Positions 1-8,929 of a stretch of 64,000 nt of DNA are shown here, in pieces. This DNA is from an uncultured SAR116 cluster alpha proteobacterium (GTDB lineage: Bacteria > Pseudomonadota > Alphaproteobacteria > Puniceispirillales > Puniceispirillaceae), in NCBI GenBank assembly GCA_902518965.1, contig CABYIQ010000003.1, positions 62,001 through 126,000 on the forward strand, given 5' to 3'. A program made the position numbers and the translations under genes. The notes under the pieces were generated by a model that was given only the letters and a program-made list of their open reading frames with translations, had not been told where the DNA came from and did not search any database. The number at the start of each line of letters is the position of its first letter. Position 1 is the stretch's first letter.

Positions 1-1391
1 CACAAAACTTTTACTACCTGGTCACGTGGCCACTCGGAAAGCCTACCAAAATCCGCTCCTAAATCAGGCTCTATTTCCAGCGGCCGCGAACCTGGCCATT
101 CTGCCGGTCGGCCAACCCACAAGCCTGTGTCTGCTGCTGTAAAAAGGACCTCCTGACCCAAACGGCCATCGCATAAAATCCCAAACCCCTTCTTATCACC
201 AGCAACTTGCAGGGCTGCTTGCAAACATAAACATTTAAACTCGCCGATCTTTTCAGCTGTTGCCCCTTGCATCTCTTCCATTTGGCTTCTGTGATCAAAA
301 GCAAAAATCTTTAATTCAGCCCAATCAAGATGGCGGTTAGTAGCCCAATGCACCTGTTCCAGAAGCACATCATTGCGCAAATCCGGACGTTTAATCTGAT
401 AGTCGAAGAAAAACTCAAGCTCCTCCCATGACGGGTAGGCGGGGGTACACCCATGACGACTGACAGCAAACGCCCCGCACGCATTGGCATATTTCAGTGC
501 GGTTGGCCAGTCCTCTCCGTCCAGCCAGCCTTTCAACAGGCCAGACATAAATCCGTCACCTGCGCCCAGCACATTAAACACCTCAATCGCAAAGCCTAGA
601 CCGGTCTGGCCTTCATCAAAGCTGTCACCGATTTCCTCTTCGAAAACTACTGCCCCAGCTGCGCCACGCTTGCAGACCAAAGTAGCGGCTGTGACCGCGC
701 GCACCGCCCTCAACGCAGATATTGTATCTGTGCTGCCACCGGCAATATGAAACTCTTCTTCTGTGCCTACAATCAATTGAAACAAGTGCAGCGTTGATTG
801 CAGCTTTTCGGTTACCTTTTGTGATTCAACAAAACGGCTTTCACCATCTCCATGGCCTGCCACCCCCCACAGATTAGGTCGGTAATCAATATCCAACGCA
901 GTTTTCAGTCCGGCCTCTCTCGCGATAGTTAAGGCTTTCAAAGTTGCCGCTTCAACTTGCGGGTGGCTGAGGTGAGTGCCTGTCGCCACAACTGCACGAG
1001 CTTGTTGGATAAAATCAGGGTCAATATCCTCAACATTGAGCCCCATATCCGCACAATTTTCTCGATAGAAAATAAGTGGAAACTGTTCCTTGTCTCGAAT
1101 ACCCAGCAAGACCAATGCAGTCAGCCTGTCCGGGTCTGTTTTTACGCCTCTGATATTTACACCTTCGCGGACCAACTCTTCACGAATGAACCGGCCCATA
1201 TGTTCATCGCCAACCGCAGTTATCACGGCTGACTTCAATCCTAGCCGCGCTGTCCCGCAGGCAATATTTGTAGGACTACCTCCAATATATTTATCAAAGC
1301 TTCGCATATCTTCGAGGCGACCACCAATCTGTCCACCATATAAGTCAACCGATGACCGACCTATAGTAATCAGATCAAGCGGTTTAGACAT
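1..1391 (-). CDS. iolC: 5-dehydro-2-deoxygluconokinase with C-terminal DUF2090 domain (IolC), 3' end cut by window
   Basis: The reading frame starts at ATG 1391 and stays open for 463 codons to the left edge, so the C-terminus is missing. The N-terminal ~325 residues are a PfkB-type sugar kinase: an early GRSSVDLYGG, then GGSPTNIACG, and the anion-hole/catalytic motif GAGDGF near residue 265. The remainder resembles the DUF2090 (aldolase-like) domain fused to IolC in many proteobacteria. In inositol catabolism IolC phosphorylates 5-dehydro-2-deoxy-D-gluconate, and the fused domain is thought to serve the following aldolase step. It overlaps the upstream iolG stop by 8 nt (ATGTCTAA), so the two are translationally coupled. 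Family and fusion are clear; the substrate is inferred from the iolG neighbour. Confidence 0.87.
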   Translation of the reverse strand, partial: MSKPLDLITIGRSSVDLYGGQIGGRLEDMRSFDKYIGGSPTNIACGTARLGLKSAVITAVGDEHMGRFIREELVREGVNIRGVKTDPDRLTALVLLGIRDKEQFPLIFYRENCADMGLNVEDIDPDFIQQARAVVATGTHLSHPQVEAATLKALTIAREAGLKTALDIDYRPNLWGVAGHGDGESRFVESQKVTEKLQSTLHLFQLIVGTEEEFHIAGGSTDTISALRAVRAVTAATLVCKRGAAGAVVFEEEIGDSFDEGQTGLGFAIEVFNVLGAGDGFMSGLLKGWLDGEDWPTALKYANACGAFAVSRHGCTPAYPSWEELEFFFDYQIKRPDLRNDVLLEQVHWATNRHLDWAELKIFAFDHRSQMEEMQGATAEKIGEFKCLCLQAALQVAGDKKGFGILCDGRLGQEVLFTAADTGLWVGRPAEWPGSRPLEIEPDLGADFGRLSEWPRDQVVKVL

Positions 1392-2379
1392 CTGCCAGCC
1401 TCACAGGTTTGGAAGAATCAAAAGAACGTTGGGCCGCCTCGGCCATTGCCAGAGCCTGAACTCCATCTTGTAAGGAAACAGGCATATCATCTCCTTCCTG
1501 AACAGCTGCCACGAATGCCGCCCATTCCGCTTTGTAAGCTGGCATATAGCGCTCTATGAAAAAGTAGGTTGGCTTGGCGCTGATAACGCCCTGACCAGTT
1601 GACTTAACAACGGTATTTTCCAGCATATTTTGGGCTTGCAGCAAACCGTCTGCTCCCAATAATTCTAGACGCTGATCATAACCATAGGCCGCGCGGCGGC
1701 TATTTTTAATCACAGCTAGTTTCCCATCTGCATATGACAGAGTCACAACAGCTGTATCAATGTCACCTACCCTGCCAATCTCAGGATCAACCAGACAGGC
1801 TCCAGAGGCACTGATGGAAACGGGAGTTTCACCCATGATAAAGTTAGTCATATCAAAATCGTGGATCATCATATCGCGGAACAGCCCACCAGAAACCTTG
1901 ATATACTCGACCGGCGGCGGCGCTGGATCAAAAGACGTAACAGACAGCAATTCTGCCTTGCCAATCTGCCCAGCAGCGAGACTGTCCCGAATGGCAGCAA
2001 AACTTGGGTCGAACCTGCGATTAAAACCAATCATCACAGGCCTGCCTGTTTCTGACACCGCCTTAAGACATGCTCTAGCCCGTTCCAAACTTAAATCAAC
2101 AGGTTTTTCACACATAACAGCTTTGCCCGCCTGTGTAGCTGCTTCGATCAAATCAGAATGTGTGTCAGTTGAAGTAGCAATTAAAACCGCATCAATGGTA
2201 TCGTCAGCGATGATTTCATCTGAACTCCTCATCTGCGCATGATATTTTGCCGCCAATTCTTCTGCTGCTGGTGCATAAACATCTGAGACCGCCGCTAACT
2301 TGCTACCCTCCTGCGCAGCAACCACTGCTGCGTGAACCTGTCCAATACGCCCAGCACCTAATAATCCGACTTTTAACAT
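1384..2379 (-). CDS. iolG: Inositol 2-dehydrogenase (Gfo/Idh/MocA family)
   Basis: 331 aa, normal family length. The N-terminal Rossmann fold shows GLLGAGRIGQVH at residues 5-16. The family EKP motif carrying the catalytic lysine is at 91-93, and GGLFRDMMIHDFD (164-176) supplies the conserved Asp/His dyad. IolG oxidises myo-inositol to 2-keto-myo-inositol with NAD. It is first in a leftward operon and overlaps iolC by 8 nt, which supports inositol over other Gfo/Idh/MocA substrates. The rest of the iol pathway would lie beyond the left edge. Confidence 0.85.
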   Translation of the reverse strand: MLKVGLLGAGRIGQVHAAVVAAQEGSKLAAVSDVYAPAAEELAAKYHAQMRSSDEIIADDTIDAVLIATSTDTHSDLIEAATQAGKAVMCEKPVDLSLERARACLKAVSETGRPVMIGFNRRFDPSFAAIRDSLAAGQIGKAELLSVTSFDPAPPPVEYIKVSGGLFRDMMIHDFDMTNFIMGETPVSISASGACLVDPEIGRVGDIDTAVVTLSYADGKLAVIKNSRRAAYGYDQRLELLGADGLLQAQNMLENTVVKSTGQGVISAKPTYFFIERYMPAYKAEWAAFVAAVQEGDDMPVSLQDGVQALAMAEAAQRSFDSSKPVRLADV

Positions 2380-2780
2380 ATATGAACACCTTCCTTTTCT
2401 TAGAGGGTAAAAGCTGTGTGGAGGGATTCAAGGGCTTTGTCAACATTGCCATTAATAAAGTGCCCCATATTCATAAGGCCTTTTAAAATCACTTTTCAGA
2501 AAAAACTTGCCTGCCTAGTGAGTGACAGGGAATTCACATTTTATACTGTGGCTTCCTGCGCTAATTTTTGGGGGCGCTCTATGTAATCGCCATTCCACCA
2601 TAATGAATTCAAGTGGAATTAAAGCGTATCTAAGAAATGGATTAAAATGCAGTGCGAGATGCACTTTCCAATAGATAATTTATTTAAAGATAAAGTGGAA
2701 AAACGAACTCATAAAAAAGGCTGGAATCCGCTGCATCAATCAATCACTTAAGTGAACGCAAAACTGTAAAGAATAAAATC
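2380..2780. other. Intergenic region upstream of iolG, no gene seen
   Basis: About 400 bp without a convincing gene. It must contain the iolG promoter, since iolG reads leftward from 2379. One inverted repeat is visible: ATTCCAC at 2592-2598 and GTGGAAT at 2613-2619, 14 bp apart and enclosing GAATTC. It could be an operator, but nothing in the window names the regulator. Confidence 0.4.
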
Positions 2781-3164
2781 TTATTCTGAAGAGCTGCCTT
2801 TCATGTATTGTCTAGAGACATCAAGCCACTTTCGAAAACAATGCAAAAGGAACGGGTCCGCTTGATCTAGCATTGCCTGAAGGTGCGTTTCCGGAATAAC
2901 AATTACAGCCGTTTTAACTGTTGCTTTTGCTGTAAAATATCTTTCGTTATTTGCAAATAATATTTTCCAAACGCCTAATACCTCACCCTCACCTAAAACT
3001 GCAGTACGTATTTTTGTGTCGCCCTCATTCCGTAATAACTCAAGCTCACCTGTTTCGATAATATAGCCATCACCGTTAGTGTCCCCTTCACGAAAGAGAA
3101 CGTCTCCAGCTTTGAGAAATCTCCTAGAGAAATTAGCTGCCAACTTTTCAAAGTCATAATTCAT
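2781..3164 (-). CDS. Stand-alone cyclic nucleotide-binding domain protein
   Basis: 127 aa. The chain is a single cNMP-binding (Crp/Fnr effector-type) beta-roll: RRFLKAGDVLFREGDTNGDG near residues 14-33, the glycine pattern IIETGELELL, then GEGEVLGVW in the phosphate-binding-cassette region. There is no DNA-binding domain or kinase domain, so it is probably a sensor or adaptor acting on a partner. The cassette lacks an obvious RxA(S/T) arginine, so cAMP binding is uncertain. It is monocistronic, with GGGGAAAA upstream of ATG 3164 as a possible ribosome site. Confidence 0.65.
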   Translation of the reverse strand: MNYDFEKLAANFSRRFLKAGDVLFREGDTNGDGYIIETGELELLRNEGDTKIRTAVLGEGEVLGVWKILFANNERYFTAKATVKTAVIVIPETHLQAMLDQADPFLLHCFRKWLDVSRQYMKGSSSE

Positions 3165-3206
3165 TAAATTTTCCCCGTTGGCTGTCTGAAGTCTTTAAAT
3201 GGTCAA

Positions 3207-3575
3207 TCAATCAGAAGAAAAAGTGCCTCTTATTGAAGTCAAAGCTCGCTGAATAGAAGTATCAAAGTTGCATTCAGCAATGAACAACATGCCTTTTCTT
3301 ATATACTGATAATTCTGAGTGTAAAAATAATCTTCATATCTCTGGTCTATAGAAAGACGTATTTTATTTCCTTTTTTAACAAAAATCTTACTTTTAGAAT
3401 TCTGGAAATAAAATTTCTCCGGCTGTCCTAATACCTCAATTGCAAAAAATCTCTCATGCAACAAACAACGATTAACCAACTTAGCTTCAAAATATGGTTT
3501 TTTAGGTAAGAAAAAGTTTTGTCTAAAGTTTTGTAGCGACACCCAATGAATGATGAAGACCGCAAAGAGAGTCAT
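3207..3575 (-). CDS. Hypothetical membrane-anchored protein with disrupted 5' end
   Basis: 122 aa from ATG 3575, unrecognised. It begins with a hydrophobic stretch (MTLFAVFIIHWVSL) and continues as a basic, aromatic-rich soluble part. The same frame continues upstream for 20 codons and would encode a fuller signal anchor (residues like EKNFRLVKTLFLIGA), but it has no ATG, GTG or TTG before a stop. Just there lies a good ribosome site and ATGATGGGA in another frame; inserting one G would join ATG-ATG-GGG to this frame. So the start used here may be a remnant of a gene frameshifted by one base. See the tandem repeat at 3626-3673. Confidence 0.45.
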   Translation of the reverse strand: MTLFAVFIIHWVSLQNFRQNFFLPKKPYFEAKLVNRCLLHERFFAIEVLGQPEKFYFQNSKSKIFVKKGNKIRLSIDQRYEDYFYTQNYQYIRKGMLFIAECNFDTSIQRALTSIRGTFSSD

Positions 3576-3625
3576 GGCCCCAATTAAAAAAAGGGTCTTT
3601 ACTAAACGAAAATTCTTTTCACTTA

Positions 3626-3673
3626 TCCCATCATTTTACCTCTGGTGTAAGGTCCCATCATTTTACCTCTGGT
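3626..3673. repeat. 21-bp tandem direct repeat (27-bp period) carrying a ribosome site and ATG
   Basis: Two identical 21-bp copies at 3626-3646 and 3653-3673 are separated by 6 bp. On the minus strand each reads ACCAGAGGTAAAATGATGGG plus A, i.e. a Shine-Dalgarno-like AGAGG four bases before ATG-ATG. The duplication therefore repeats a translation start upstream of the 3207-3575 gene. Confidence 0.85.
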
Positions 3674-3800
3674 CAAAGGATAATCTCTAAATTTGCCAAC
3701 TTTAAGGCAACGGCGGAAAGCCAATGGTCAAGGGCTGTGTCGCTATCTTTTAAGGAAGAGCTGTTTATGTAACCAACTTCGCTAATACACGAGCATGTTG

Positions 3801-4292
3801 CTAATCTAGGGCTTTTTGAATGAGCTTTACAATCTGATTCTGTTCAAAATGGACCAACTCGTTTGCGCATTTTTGGTGAAATTCTGATTCTTTATTGATA
3901 ATTAATCCATAAACTTCAGATTGCTGAATCAATCCAGCAACTTCCATTGTCCTGACCTGTCTTCTTATTGTCTCAAAAGGAAGCCCCGTCATATTACTTA
4001 TCAGGCTAATGGAAAGCTTTTTGGACTGTAAGTATCTTTTAAGTGTTTCCTTGCCAGTTTTTGTAATCTCTGTTCTAACAGTTTCAAAAGGCTCATCTGT
4101 CCCTTTTTCGGCCAAAATGAGTAATTCATGCCAGTAAATTACTTCCGCAATTAATGCTCTTATTGGTGTTCCAGCAAGTTTTACCATGCGCCTATGTCTG
4201 GTAATATTGAATTCCAAATAATGGACCCAAGTATCCAGAAAATTTTTCTGCAAGAGCTCTTTGTAATTTAAATTCTGTTCTGTCATAACCAT
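3801..4292 (-). CDS. Putative winged-helix transcriptional regulator
   Basis: 163 aa. The C-terminal half resembles a MarR/Crp-type winged helix: SISLISNMTGLPFETIRRQV reads as the two helices of a helix-turn-helix at about residues 93-112, followed by a wing-like stretch (VAGLIQQSEVYGLI). The N-terminal half is helical and may form a dimer or ligand domain. No neighbour points to a target. The start is ATG 4292; a second ATG two codons in is equally possible. Confidence 0.5.
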   Translation of the reverse strand: MVMTEQNLNYKELLQKNFLDTWVHYLEFNITRHRRMVKLAGTPIRALIAEVIYWHELLILAEKGTDEPFETVRTEITKTGKETLKRYLQSKKLSISLISNMTGLPFETIRRQVRTMEVAGLIQQSEVYGLIINKESEFHQKCANELVHFEQNQIVKLIQKALD

Positions 4293-4701
4293 TCTTCATT
4301 GTACAAAACGTTCGAAAAAATAACGACATACCAGCCCAATATCAATTATTCATTTCAGTACATCCAATATCAGGAAAATTCAAATTTGACCAAAATCACT
4401 CAGATTCCAGTTTATTGCGAATAAATGCGCAATAAAACATAAACACCTGGCAATGTCTTGGCGTCAGAAATAGTGCTAAAATAAAAAGCCAAAAAAACTC
4501 AACATTGAACGACTTTCCGACATAAATATATCGATGTCTTTGGCTGTGTGGATATGCTCTGAACCAACGACCCACAGTTTATGAGGCTTACATTTATCCT
4601 AGTGTTTCTGTAATTTTTTCAGTCACGTTGTGGTGCGCTATCACCTAAAGTTAACAGTCGCTGTAAAATTCGTAATGAACCGCTGCTAAAAAAATTAATA
4701 A
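4293..4701. other. Intergenic region, nothing recognised
   Basis: About 410 AT-rich bp between the regulator at 3801-4292 and the membrane protein at 4702-5127, both on the minus strand. I see no open reading frame with a ribosome site, no RNA gene and no strong hairpin. It should hold the promoter of the 3801-4292 gene. Confidence 0.4.
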
Positions 4702-5127
4702 TCATATTGTATTTGTGACTACAACGAATATGGATAAACAAATCTGAACAACAAATATCAAAACAGAAAGCAGATGAAGTATTTTGAACGGCTTTTCCAT
4801 CTGTTCGTCTCCCGATAACACCGCATCACGCGCTTTGTTAATTTTTGGCGTTAGAATGAAATAATTTGCTGCAAAACCAGCAGAAATCACGCTCGAAATC
4901 AAAATTAAATCTCGTTCTTTGCCAAACAACGAAAGCACAACCATCGCCAATGATGAAAATAAACCGACTAAAAACAGTCTTGGAAAAACAGCTCTTAAGA
5001 ACCGAGCTGCTTCATCTTGCGATAGCGTTTTGAAGACTACAGGAGAGACAACAATAACAAAAAACATCATGAAGCCAATTAGCGCCCCGTTAAACACAAT
5101 TAGATAATAATTAAAAATACTGGTCAA
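4702..5127 (-). CDS. DUF4149 (TMEM205-like) integral membrane protein
   Basis: 141 aa with four hydrophobic segments at about residues 5-28, 50-68, 74-92 and 115-137. The first segment, ending VVSPVVFKTL, followed by a short loop and FLRAVFPRLFLVG, is typical of the DUF4149/TMEM205-like family of inner-membrane proteins. Function is unknown in bacteria. It is single and divergent from nei. Confidence 0.6.
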   Translation of the reverse strand: MTSIFNYYLIVFNGALIGFMMFFVIVVSPVVFKTLSQDEAARFLRAVFPRLFLVGLFSSLAMVVLSLFGKERDLILISSVISAGFAANYFILTPKINKARDAVLSGDEQMEKPFKILHLLSVLIFVVQICLSIFVVVTNTI

Positions 5128-5282
5128 AATAACTGGTCTTCCTTTGCTTCAAAAATTAAAAATGTAGTGTGAGAAAAACTTTTGCTGCGAACATCACATA
5201 ATATCAGAGGGTGATATAGATCAATTTTTGACCTAAATAAGATGACCAAAGACAAAAAATTATTGGAAATTAGGGGAATGCA

Positions 5283-6077
5283 GTGCCAGAAGGTCACACT
5301 ATTCATCGAGCTGCTCGCGATCATCGCCAGATCTTTGCAAATCAAGTACTCAAAATCTCCTCCCCACAAGGTCGTTTTGCTGATGGAGCAAACATTATAA
5401 ACGAAAACTTTTGCATTAATGTTGAAGCATTTGGCAAGCATCTTCTTTATCACTTTAAAAATAACAAAACACTTAACATTCACCTTGGTCTCTTCGGTCG
5501 TATTCGAAAACACAAGTTACCTCTCAGTGAACCCAAGGGTGCTGTTCGTGTTCGTCTTGTTGGCAAAACTCATGTGGTTGACATCAACGGGCCAACTATT
5601 TGCAGAGTTTTAGAGACTCCAGACGCTCTTCTGTTAATGAAAAAAATAGGACCTGATTTACTTCGACCCGACGCAAAACCTGAACTTGCATACAAAAAGA
5701 TTTCAGCAAGCAAGGCTCCTATAGGTCGTTTAATTATGGACCAATCTGTAATGGCTGGTGTGGGCAATATCTATCGTTCAGAAATATTGTGGCGCCAGGC
5801 GGTTCATCCGCAAACTCCAGGCAGAGAGTTATCCCAAAACACGTTTGATCGATTGTGGGCTGATGCCAAATACTTGCTAGAACTCGGCGTCAAACACAAC
5901 GAAATTATCACCGTAGATAAAGCAAAACCATCTAAAACCAAATATAGAGAACGAGTAAATATATTTGGAAAAGATAAATGCCCAAAATGCAAAGGTGAAA
6001 TAAGTCAATTTAAGATTGGCACACGTCGAGCATTTGCCTGCGAAACATGTCAACCCGTACCGCCAAATATTTCTTGA
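5283..6077 (+). CDS. nei: Nei-type (endonuclease VIII-like) DNA glycosylase/AP lyase
   Basis: 264 aa, normal length. It begins MPEGHTIHRAA, where Pro2 (nucleophile) and Glu3 are the catalytic residues after Met removal; this fixes the GTG start at 5283. The middle holds the helix-two-turn-helix stretch MAGVGNIYRSEILW. The C-terminus has a four-cysteine zinc finger (CPKC and CETC about 20 residues apart). It excises oxidised pyrimidines and nicks the abasic site. The MPEGHTIHRAA form matches the Nei2-like group rather than Fpg. It stands alone in base-excision repair here. Confidence 0.88.
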   Translation: MPEGHTIHRAARDHRQIFANQVLKISSPQGRFADGANIINENFCINVEAFGKHLLYHFKNNKTLNIHLGLFGRIRKHKLPLSEPKGAVRVRLVGKTHVVDINGPTICRVLETPDALLLMKKIGPDLLRPDAKPELAYKKISASKAPIGRLIMDQSVMAGVGNIYRSEILWRQAVHPQTPGRELSQNTFDRLWADAKYLLELGVKHNEIITVDKAKPSKTKYRERVNIFGKDKCPKCKGEISQFKIGTRRAFACETCQPVPPNIS

Positions 6078-6211
6078 ATAAAAAAATATGGAATGTGTTT
6101 GGGTGATCTCTTTATAATCGCTTTAGAAAATGAGACTTGCACAAAAATGATTTACCCCCAAAGGGTCGCGACTTAAAAAGTCTATAATTCAAAACAAACA
6201 AATAAAATAAA

Positions 6212-6514
6212 TCAGCCCATATCCAATTCAGGACTTGTAATCCCCTTCTGAGCCTCACATTTAGCCTCAAATCTATCAGCTATTGCTTGTTGAAATTCTT
6301 TCAACTTCGGAAAAGCTTCATCTAAGAATATCTGCTCTTTGAACCAAATTATACTCATTCCCCTATCTGGTGCTATGTGGAAAGATCGCATTCTGATGAC
6401 ACCGGATGGTAGCTGAGGCATATTTTCAGAGACCCAATCGTGCGCTGAGCCCATAAGTGAAGGCTTTAAATATCGAATTGTCAGTATTGCGCAAAATTCT
6501 ACATTTGCAGGCAT
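6212..6514 (-). CDS. Hypothetical protein, 100 aa
   Basis: Unrecognised. A strong ribosome site (AGGGAG eight bases before ATG 6514) and an ordinary amino-acid mix argue that it is real. It looks like a small soluble alpha/beta protein with an acidic, helical C-terminal half (LKEFQQAIADRFEAKCEAQK). No signal peptide or membrane segment. It stands alone between nei and the coiled-coil gene. Confidence 0.5.
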   Translation of the reverse strand: MPANVEFCAILTIRYLKPSLMGSAHDWVSENMPQLPSGVIRMRSFHIAPDRGMSIIWFKEQIFLDEAFPKLKEFQQAIADRFEAKCEAQKGITSPELDMG

Positions 6515-6701
6515 AAATATCTCCCTTAACCTACTCTTCAGTAATTAAAACTAGTGTGTCAGTTTCACTAAAAATCTACAAGCAAACATGTTGCAACTTT
6601 CGAATAAAATGGCAAAAACCTGACGGTTTTTGCCACTAGACACAAGATTTAATCTTTGGGAGTTGAGAGCCTAAGTTTTTGGGTTGTCTCTCACACATTT
6701 T

Positions 6702-7355
6702 CTAAAGAAATAAATTTATTTGCTTTCTAGTCTCAGAAATATTCTTTCGATTTTTCATAATTTTCTGTCTTTTATTCAAAATCGTTTGCTGGGAGTCCAG
6801 GTTTTGCCTAAAAACAACATCAATCTTTTTTGTTAATTTTTCACAGTCTTTTTTGGATTTTACGCACTGCTTCTCTAGACTATCCAACTCAATATTCATG
6901 GCTTCCGAGTCCAGGTTATAATTAGAATCTAGATTTTCGTCAGCCAATAACTGTGTCGAAAGATTAATGATTTCTGAATTAAATTTAATGATTTCCTCAT
7001 TAGTTTTCATGATTTTTTTGTGAACTTCCTGAAGATTCTCAACTGCATCCAACATTGCTGCTGAGTTAGAGATAAGCTGCTTATTCAATTTTTGACGGTG
7101 TTTTAAAAATTTTAATTGGATGTACTTTGGCAAAACTTCAGTTTTATCAAATTTAACACTACATATTTTGTTCAGATTATATTTAACGTCATCAGTGTTA
7201 TGATTGGCCAGTTGCCGGTTACCCATAAAACTTGATGAAATATTAGAAATCACCAAACTTAAATTTTGTTCAATTTTTGCTCGAATTAAATAGCCAATCG
7301 ATTTCATCTCAAGTAGATCAGCCCACAAAATCTCTTGTCTTTCATCATCCATCAA
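6702..7355 (-). CDS. Hypothetical coiled-coil protein, 217 aa
   Basis: Unrecognised. After a short N-terminal region (MMDDERQEILWADLLEMKSI) the chain is mostly charged and helical, with long heptad-like stretches from about residue 85 to the end, rich in Lys, Asn, Glu and Leu. GGAG lies eight bases before ATG 7355. No membrane segment, so probably a cytoplasmic structural or partner protein. It is more AT-rich than its neighbours, which may point to recent acquisition. Confidence 0.5.
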   Translation of the reverse strand: MMDDERQEILWADLLEMKSIGYLIRAKIEQNLSLVISNISSSFMGNRQLANHNTDDVKYNLNKICSVKFDKTEVLPKYIQLKFLKHRQKLNKQLISNSAAMLDAVENLQEVHKKIMKTNEEIIKFNSEIINLSTQLLADENLDSNYNLDSEAMNIELDSLEKQCVKSKKDCEKLTKKIDVVFRQNLDSQQTILNKRQKIMKNRKNISETRKQINLFL

Positions 7356-7552
7356 ACTGTCTCCAAATTCCTATTCTATACTGGTCAGTACAGAGTAACG
7401 TTATAAGGTATGACAAGGAAAAGATATGCCTTTTAGTCCACATTCCCATATTTTCAGCAATAAATACGGCAATTATTTTCAAAACAAAAACCCATGTCGA
7501 ATTCAGGGAATCTAATCTCCTATAATTAGCAAAAATAGTGGAAATTAGGGAA

Positions 7553-7605
7553 CTAGATTTGTTCAAGACCCTACCATTAAAAAAGTGGGTTTGAGTTGAT
7601 GCATG
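7553..7605. repeat. Copy A of a ~53-bp dispersed repeat
   Basis: Aligns with 51590-51642 over about 53 bp, with roughly half a dozen mismatches and one single-base indel. The shared core is CTAGATTTG, then CAAGA, CCTACCATTAAAAA and TTTGAGTTG. Copy B is attached to sequence resembling a tRNA 3' end; copy A is not. Confidence 0.7.
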
Positions 7606-7686
7606 GGTACGAAGCCATCGTTATCCGCACTCAAATTTTAGGAGTATGTAGGTACCAGATTCTTGTGAAGGTAGAATTTTTGACGG

Positions 7687-7706
7687 CCACAATCTAAGCA
7701 TTGTGG
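7687..7706 (-). terminator. Hairpin downstream of arsJ, possible terminator
   Basis: CCACAAT and ATTGTGG form a perfect 7-bp stem with a 6-nt loop, 24 bp beyond the arsJ stop on the minus strand. There is no following U-run, so it may be only a 3'-end stabilising hairpin. Confidence 0.35.
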
Positions 7707-7729
7707 TCTGAGATGTGAGCGCTACAAGC

Positions 7730-8929
7730 TTAGGTTTCCAGTTGAGGAAGCCGAGCGACCATGAGCGCTGTGATAATCAGAAACAACGCTGAACCAGCAA
7801 GACACGCCAGAAGTCCACCTTGGTGGTATAGAAATCCTGATAAGAATGTACCAGCCAGCCGTCCGACAGCATTAGCCGCGTAATAAAAACCGATATCTTC
7901 TGCGGCTTTTTTGCTGCCCGCATAAGCGACAATCAGAAATGAATGCAGAGAAGAGTTCATTGCAAAAAATACACCAAAGACAAGGAGGCCTGTAATCAAT
8001 AACGACACATCCATCTTAATAATCATGCAGATCGAAATACCTATCAACGCGAGTGCCAGCGCTACTGCCCATCCTACTCTGCTGGTCCAAGAAACAGGCG
8101 TGGTGTTAGTCATGCGCATAATTGCAGGTGCCATTCCTTGAACGAGGCCATAAAGCATCGTCCATAACGCCAGAAAACCTCCTACTTTCCAAAAACTCCA
8201 GCCATTGGCATAAAGAAATACTGGGAGCGCGACGACAAACCAGGTATCCCTTGCCCCAAAAAGAAAAATTCGCGCCAGCGCAATCGTGTTTACCGCAGAG
8301 GATTTGCTAAATAATTCCTTTATTGTTCGGGACGAAACTCCTGCTCCAAGTTTCGACGGAAGGGTAAAAACTACCAATACTGCGAGAAGACCCAAAAGTC
8401 CTGCCATCAGCAAGAGTCCGCCGCGGAACCCAATCGTTGTCAACATTACACCACCAAGGAAAAATCCGACACCTTTCATGGCATTCTTCGAGCCAGTAAA
8501 CCAGGCAACCCAGCGAAAGAGACCTTCACCTTCGTCAATCTCGACAACCTTGATGGCCGATTTCGAAGCGGTTTTAGTGATGTCTTTAGCAAGACCCGCA
8601 ATACCTTGTGCCACCACAACCCAGATAACGGAAAGAACAGGCCCAAATGTCGGGTCAAGATACGAAAGAAACATCAACCCCAGTATCTGCATTGCTATCC
8701 CGAGTAGCAGCATTCTTGGGATGCCGAAGCGAGTTGCAAGCCAGCCACCTCCAAGATTGGCTATGATCCCCGCTACCTCGTACATAAGGAACAGTAGCGC
8801 CAAAGTGAAAGGTGAATACCCAAGCTTAAAGAAATGAAAAAGCACTAAGATCCGCAACGCACCATCTGAGAGCGTAAAGCCCCAATATGTTCCGGTGACA
8901 GTCAGATACTGGCTAAGGGATCGTCTCAT
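7730..8929 (-). CDS. arsJ: ArsJ, MFS exporter of 1-arseno-3-phosphoglycerate
   Basis: 399 aa, about twelve hydrophobic segments, inner membrane. The N-terminus (YLTVTGTYWGFTLSDGALRI, then LFHFFKLGYSPFTLALLFL and GGGWLATRFG) matches the ArsJ branch of the major facilitator superfamily. In the known ArsJ system a partner GAPDH makes 1-arseno-3-phosphoglycerate from arsenate and ArsJ exports it. The GAPDH gene is directly upstream and the two overlap by one base (TAATG), so they are co-translated. Placement beside a phosphate-scarcity region makes sense, because high-affinity phosphate uptake also brings in arsenate. Confidence 0.88.
   Translation of the reverse strand: MRRSLSQYLTVTGTYWGFTLSDGALRILVLFHFFKLGYSPFTLALLFLMYEVAGIIANLGGGWLATRFGIPRMLLLGIAMQILGLMFLSYLDPTFGPVLSVIWVVVAQGIAGLAKDITKTASKSAIKVVEIDEGEGLFRWVAWFTGSKNAMKGVGFFLGGVMLTTIGFRGGLLLMAGLLGLLAVLVVFTLPSKLGAGVSSRTIKELFSKSSAVNTIALARIFLFGARDTWFVVALPVFLYANGWSFWKVGGFLALWTMLYGLVQGMAPAIMRMTNTTPVSWTSRVGWAVALALALIGISICMIIKMDVSLLITGLLVFGVFFAMNSSLHSFLIVAYAGSKKAAEDIGFYYAANAVGRLAGTFLSGFLYHQGGLLACLAGSALFLIITALMVARLPQLET

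Larger units (their letters stand above)
7356..7729. other. Intergenic region holding a dispersed repeat copy and a hairpin
   Basis: No gene is visible. It carries one copy of a dispersed repeat (7553-7605) shared with 51590-51642, and a hairpin at 7687-7706. Confidence 0.5.

Noticed and set aside
5124-5513. Minus-strand frame of 129 codons overlapping nei
   Set aside because: Covers the catalytic start of nei on the opposite strand and has no features of its own.
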